A DNA stretch of 8,734 nucleotides from an uncultured Eubacteriales bacterium. GTDB lineage: Bacteria; Bacillota; Clostridia; Christensenellales; Aristaeellaceae. Location: the NCBI GenBank assembly GCA_900553905.1, contig USFL01000046.1, positions 1 through 8,734 on the forward strand. The letters are read 5' to 3'. Numbering within the stretch: the stretch's first letter is position 1; every line of letters begins with the position of its first letter. A program made the translations under genes and the position numbers. Under the pieces are notes generated by a model that was given only the letters and a program-made list of their open reading frames with translations, was not told where the DNA came from and made no database searches. Of this stretch, positions 5,858 through 8,734 are shown piece after piece.

Positions 5858-7390
5858 ATGCTCGCCAAGACGTTGTCCTGCGGTTTAAGCGGCGTATACG
5901 GCTATCCCGTGGAGGTGGAGGCGTTTATCTCCAGCGGGATGATCGGCTTTGAAATCGTCGGCCTGCCCAGCGCGGCGGTCAAGGAGAGCCGCGACCGCGT
6001 GCGCGCGGCCATCTCCGTGAGCGGGCTGTCCTTTCCCTTTGGCAAGGTGACGGTCAATCTGGCGCCTGCGGACGTCAAAAAGGAGGGCACGGCGTTTGAG
6101 CTGGCCATCGCCGTGGCACTGCTGGCCGCGCGGTCGCCGGAGGCGTTTTGCGGCCTGGGGGAAACCATGCTGCTGGGCGAGCTGGCGCTGGACGGACGGC
6201 TGATGCCGGTACGCGGTGCGCTGGGCATGGCCATCACCGCCGCTAGGCAGGGCGTGCGCGCGCTGATCCTGCCCAGGGCAAATGCCAGGGAATGCGAATG
6301 CGTGGCGGGTCTGACGGTCTACCCTGCGGAAACGCTGCTGCAGGTATGCGGGCATCTGTCGGGCAAGGAACCGTTGGCCGCGCAGCCTGCGGCGCGCTAT
6401 GAGGCGTTTGCATCGGACGAGCCTGCGGCCTTTGATCTGAAATATGTCAAGGGCCAGCCGGCTGGCCGCAAGGCGCTGGAAATCGCGGCGGCGGGCGGGC
6501 ACAACCTGCTGATGACAGGCATCCCCGGCAGCGGCAAAACCATGCTGGCCCGCTGCCTGCCCGGCATTCTGCCGCCCATGACCTACGAGGAGGCGCTGGA
6601 AACCACGCTGATTCACTCCGCCGCCGGCGAGCTGGGAGAGGATCACGGGCTGATGACGCAGCGTCCCTTTCGCACGCCGCACCATAACGTTTCCATGCCG
6701 GCCATGATCGGCGGGGGCGCGAAGGCGCGCCCAGGCGAGGTGTCGCTTGCGCACAACGGCGTGCTGTTTCTTGACGAGCTGCCCGAATTCCGGCGCGAGA
6801 CCCTCGAAGCCCTGCGTCAGCCGTTGGAGGACGGTTTTGTAAGCGTCACGCGCGTGGGCGGGCAGAACCGCTACCAAAGCCATGCGGCGCTGGTGGCGGC
6901 CATGAATCCCTGCCCCTGCGGGAACTACGGCAGCAAGACGCGCCCGTGCCGCTGCACCCCGGCCGAAATCAAGCGCTACCTGGGCCGGATCAGCGGGCCG
7001 CTGCTGGACCGCATCGACCTGCGGGTGGAGATGGACGCCGTATCCGTCGAGGAGATCGAGCGCTCCGGCGAGGAGGAGAGCAGCGCCACTGTCCGCGCCC
7101 GCGTGCTCGAAGCGCGCAGGCGGCAAACCGCCCGCTACGCCGGCTTGCCCTTCCATTGCAACGCGCAGCTGGACCAGGCGGGCGTGGAGCGCTTCTGCAG
7201 GCTGGACGCGGCGGCTGCGAAGCTGCTCCGTCAGGCGGTAAACCGCTTCCGCCTCTCCATGCGCGGCTATGGGCGCATCCGCAAGGTGGCGCGTACCGTG
7301 GCGGACCTGGCGGGCCATGAGGCCATCGAGGCGCAGGATGTCGCGCTGGCCCTTCAGTTCAGAACCGCGGACGGGTTCCATGGAGGATGA
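5858..7390 (+). CDS. comM: YifB/ComM family AAA+ ATPase (Mg-chelatase-like), competence helicase
   Basis: A 510-residue member of the YifB/ComM family, the usual length. In naturally transformable bacteria ComM is a hexameric helicase that drives branch migration during integration of incoming DNA; the misleading name Mg chelatase-like comes from its AAA+ core. Domains seen: a Lon-protease-like N-terminal domain (about 1-165; FEIVGLPSAAVKESRDRV, VNLAPADVKKEG, LLGELALDGRLMPVRGAL); the AAA+ core with Walker A GIPGSGKT (221-228), TPHHNVSMPAMIGGG, Walker B VLFLDELPEF (302-311), the NPCPCGNYG and PCRC cysteine pairs (350-366, possibly metal binding) and arginine-finger region SGPLLDRIDL (379-388); and a C-terminal lid with LSMRGYGRIRKVARTVADL. 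All expected motifs are intact. It precedes dprA by 3 nt, consistent with a joint role in DNA uptake, though no uptake machinery is visible here. Confidence 0.95.
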   Translation: MLAKTLSCGLSGVYGYPVEVEAFISSGMIGFEIVGLPSAAVKESRDRVRAAISVSGLSFPFGKVTVNLAPADVKKEGTAFELAIAVALLAARSPEAFCGLGETMLLGELALDGRLMPVRGALGMAITAARQGVRALILPRANARECECVAGLTVYPAETLLQVCGHLSGKEPLAAQPAARYEAFASDEPAAFDLKYVKGQPAGRKALEIAAAGGHNLLMTGIPGSGKTMLARCLPGILPPMTYEEALETTLIHSAAGELGEDHGLMTQRPFRTPHHNVSMPAMIGGGAKARPGEVSLAHNGVLFLDELPEFRRETLEALRQPLEDGFVSVTRVGGQNRYQSHAALVAAMNPCPCGNYGSKTRPCRCTPAEIKRYLGRISGPLLDRIDLRVEMDAVSVEEIERSGEEESSATVRARVLEARRRQTARYAGLPFHCNAQLDQAGVERFCRLDAAAAKLLRQAVNRFRLSMRGYGRIRKVARTVADLAGHEAIEAQDVALALQFRTADGFHGG

Positions 7391-7393
7391 GAC

Positions 7394-8482
7394 ATGCATC
7401 TGACCGAAGAACAACGGTGCCTGCTTTGGCTATCATCAGGCAAGGTCACGCCCCCGCATGCGGCAATGCTGGCCGAAGCCTACGGCGGCCCGCAAGGCGT
7501 ATGGGACGCCTTTGGCAGCCAGGGCGGACCGGATTTTCCGGAGCAGGCGCGCAGGACGCTGACCCAGCTGCATTCCCGCGCCGCCATGGACGGCCTCGTC
7601 GCCCGCCTGGAACAAAAGAACGTCCGCCTGCTCTTTCGGGACGACGAACGCTACCCCGGCGGGCTGGCCAAACTTGACGACGCGCCCTATTTGCTGTATT
7701 ATGCAGGTTCCCTTGACTGTCTGGAAAGGCCCATGGTCGCGCTGGTCGGCACGCGCCGCTCCAGCGCCTACGGCAGGGAGATGGCGCGCATACTCACCCG
7801 CGGCCTTTGCGACGCGGGCGTGTGCGTGGTCAGCGGCCTGGCGCGGGGCATCGATCTGGCGGTGCATGAGAGCGCGCTGGAGGCGGGAGGCTATACCGTC
7901 GGCGTGCTGGGCAGCGGCATCAACGTGCCCTATCCGCCCGAACACAGGCCTCTTCTGCGAAAAATCGCAGGAGGAATCGGCCTGGTTCTCAGCGAATATC
8001 CGTTGGACGCGCAACCGTTGCCGTATCATTTTCCGCATCGAAACCGCATCATTTCGGGCCTTAGCCTGGGCGTGGTGTTTGTGGAAGGACGCATCAAAAG
8101 CGGCGGCATCATCACCGTGGACGCCGCGCTTTCGCAGGGACGCGAGGTGTTCGCGGTGCCAGGCTGCGTAGGTACGGCGGGCGCGGAAGGCCCCAACCAC
8201 ATCCTTCGTGAGGGCGGACGCATCGTTACCTGTGCGGACGATATCCTGGAGGATCTGGGGCTTGGCCCCAGCCCCGCTGCGCCCGAACCGGATGAGATGG
8301 AACGCCTGACGGATTCCCAACAGCGCATATTGAACCTGCTCGCCGTGGAACCGCTCGGCGCGCAGGAACTGGGCGAACGGCTTGAGCTGAATGCCTCGCA
8401 GCTGCTGGCCGAGCTGGGAACGCTGGAGGTTATGGGCCTGATTTGCCGGGAGTCCGGCAACCGTTTCCGCCGCACGCTGTAG
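7394..8482 (+). CDS. dprA: DNA-processing protein DprA (RecA loader)
   Basis: DprA binds incoming single-stranded DNA in the cytoplasm during natural transformation, protects it and loads RecA. The 362-residue length is typical. Architecture seen: an N-terminal helical SAM/HhH-like region (about 1-75), the DprA/Smf Rossmann-fold domain (about 78-285) and a C-terminal winged-helix domain (about 303-362, DSQQRILNLL to the stop). Diagnostic motifs: VALVGTRRSSAYG (115-127), SGLARGID (147-154), VLGSGINVPYPPEH (171-184), LSEYP (199-203), FPHRNRIISGLS (213-224), SGGIITVDAA (236-245) and GREVFAVPG (249-257). Together they are unmistakable for the family. GGAGG (7382-7386), lying over the comM stop region, gives the ATG at 7394 a 7-nt spacing. 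Many non-competent Firmicutes also keep dprA, so presence alone does not prove transformability. Confidence 0.97.
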   Translation: MHLTEEQRCLLWLSSGKVTPPHAAMLAEAYGGPQGVWDAFGSQGGPDFPEQARRTLTQLHSRAAMDGLVARLEQKNVRLLFRDDERYPGGLAKLDDAPYLLYYAGSLDCLERPMVALVGTRRSSAYGREMARILTRGLCDAGVCVVSGLARGIDLAVHESALEAGGYTVGVLGSGINVPYPPEHRPLLRKIAGGIGLVLSEYPLDAQPLPYHFPHRNRIISGLSLGVVFVEGRIKSGGIITVDAALSQGREVFAVPGCVGTAGAEGPNHILREGGRIVTCADDILEDLGLGPSPAAPEPDEMERLTDSQQRILNLLAVEPLGAQELGERLELNASQLLAELGTLEVMGLICRESGNRFRRTL

Positions 8483-8506
8483 GCGGTCAATCAGAGGAGG
8501 AATTAG

Positions 8507-8734
8507 ATGGCGACGACTGCACAAAAACTGGTGATCGTGGAATCGCCCGCGAAGGCCAAGACGATTGAGAAATTTCTGGGCAAGGGCTATCACGTGGAGG
8601 CCTCGCAGGGCCATGTGCGCGATTTGCCCAAATCGCAGCTGGGTGTGGATGCGGACCATGATTTTGAAATGAAATACATCACCATCCGCGGCCGGGGCAA
8701 CATTCTGGCCCGCATCAAAAAGGAAGCCAAAAAT
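8507..8734 (+). CDS. topA: DNA topoisomerase I, N-terminal part (runs off the window)
   Basis: The first 76 codons of a type IA topoisomerase, which relaxes negative supercoils through a transient 5'-phosphotyrosine break. The start of the TOPRIM domain is clear: [18 protein letters not shown] (8-25; the Glu of VESPAKA is the conserved TOPRIM acid), then [17 protein letters not shown] and the [19 protein letters not shown] segment. Where most relatives have FEPxY and IRGKG, this one has FEMKY and IRGRG, conservative departures that do not suggest decay. AGAGGAGG (8493-8500) lies 6 nt before the ATG. The catalytic tyrosine, zinc fingers and C terminus lie outside the window. The gap to dprA is 24 nt without a terminator. 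Confidence 0.96.
   Translation, partial: MATTAQKLVIVESPAKAKTIEKFLGKGYHVEASQGHVRDLPKSQLGVDADHDFEMKYITIRGRGNILARIKKEAKN

Noticed and set aside
5885..8659. Long minus-strand frames opposite comM (5885-7414) and dprA (7436-8659), and shorter ones opposite rbgA (176-889) and rnhB (1053-1889).
   Set aside because: All share the same in-register relation to the plus-strand genes and have the same shadow composition; the plus-strand genes have complete family motifs.
1..8734. CRISPR arrays, tRNA or rRNA genes, insertion sequences, attachment sites and tandem repeats.
   Set aside because: I looked for direct repeats with regular spacers, tRNA-like arms, transposase motifs and flanking inverted repeats and saw none; the window is almost fully occupied by six coding genes.

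Overview
The window is a compact, GC-rich (about 60-65% by eye), entirely plus-strand gene run whose backbone is the bacterial housekeeping cluster rbgA(ylqF) - rnhB - comM - dprA - topA. This order is typical of Firmicutes, and RbgA is a Firmicutes-style ribosome assembly GTPase. Together with the high GC and strong AGGAGG-like ribosome binding sites, this suggests a high-GC member of the Clostridia, possibly an uncultivated gut lineage. The lineage is an inference; no marker gene here fixes it.

Layout: positions 1-235 are non-coding as far as I can see. They hold a long interrupted stem-loop (92-146) and a plausible sigma-A type promoter (152-180). Six genes follow with almost no gaps: rbgA (236-1111, probable TTG start), rnhB (1095-1736, overlapping rbgA by 17 nt), a very large membrane glycosyltransferase (1733-5827, overlapping rnhB by 4 nt), comM (5858-7390), dprA (7394-8482) and the first 76 codons of topA (8507 to the window end). 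No internal terminator is visible, so the set probably forms one operon read from the 5' promoter.

Five genes act on nucleic acids or ribosomes: 50S subunit assembly (RbgA), removal of ribonucleotides and RNA:DNA hybrids (RNase HII), processing of incoming single-stranded DNA in natural transformation (ComM helicase, DprA RecA loader) and relaxation of negative supercoils (TopA). The sixth is the outlier. It is a 1364-residue, translationally coupled protein sitting where many relatives carry yraN. It reads as two GT-C glycosyltransferases fused head to tail: a GT87/DUF2029-like half and a GT39 protein-mannosyltransferase-like half. Two extracytoplasmic beta-sandwich (carbohydrate-binding-like) domains are built in, one at the N terminus after a signal peptide and one inside the first outer loop of the GT39 half. 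This gene is the main item of interest. A second is the change of the RbgA G4 motif from NKxD to CKAD.
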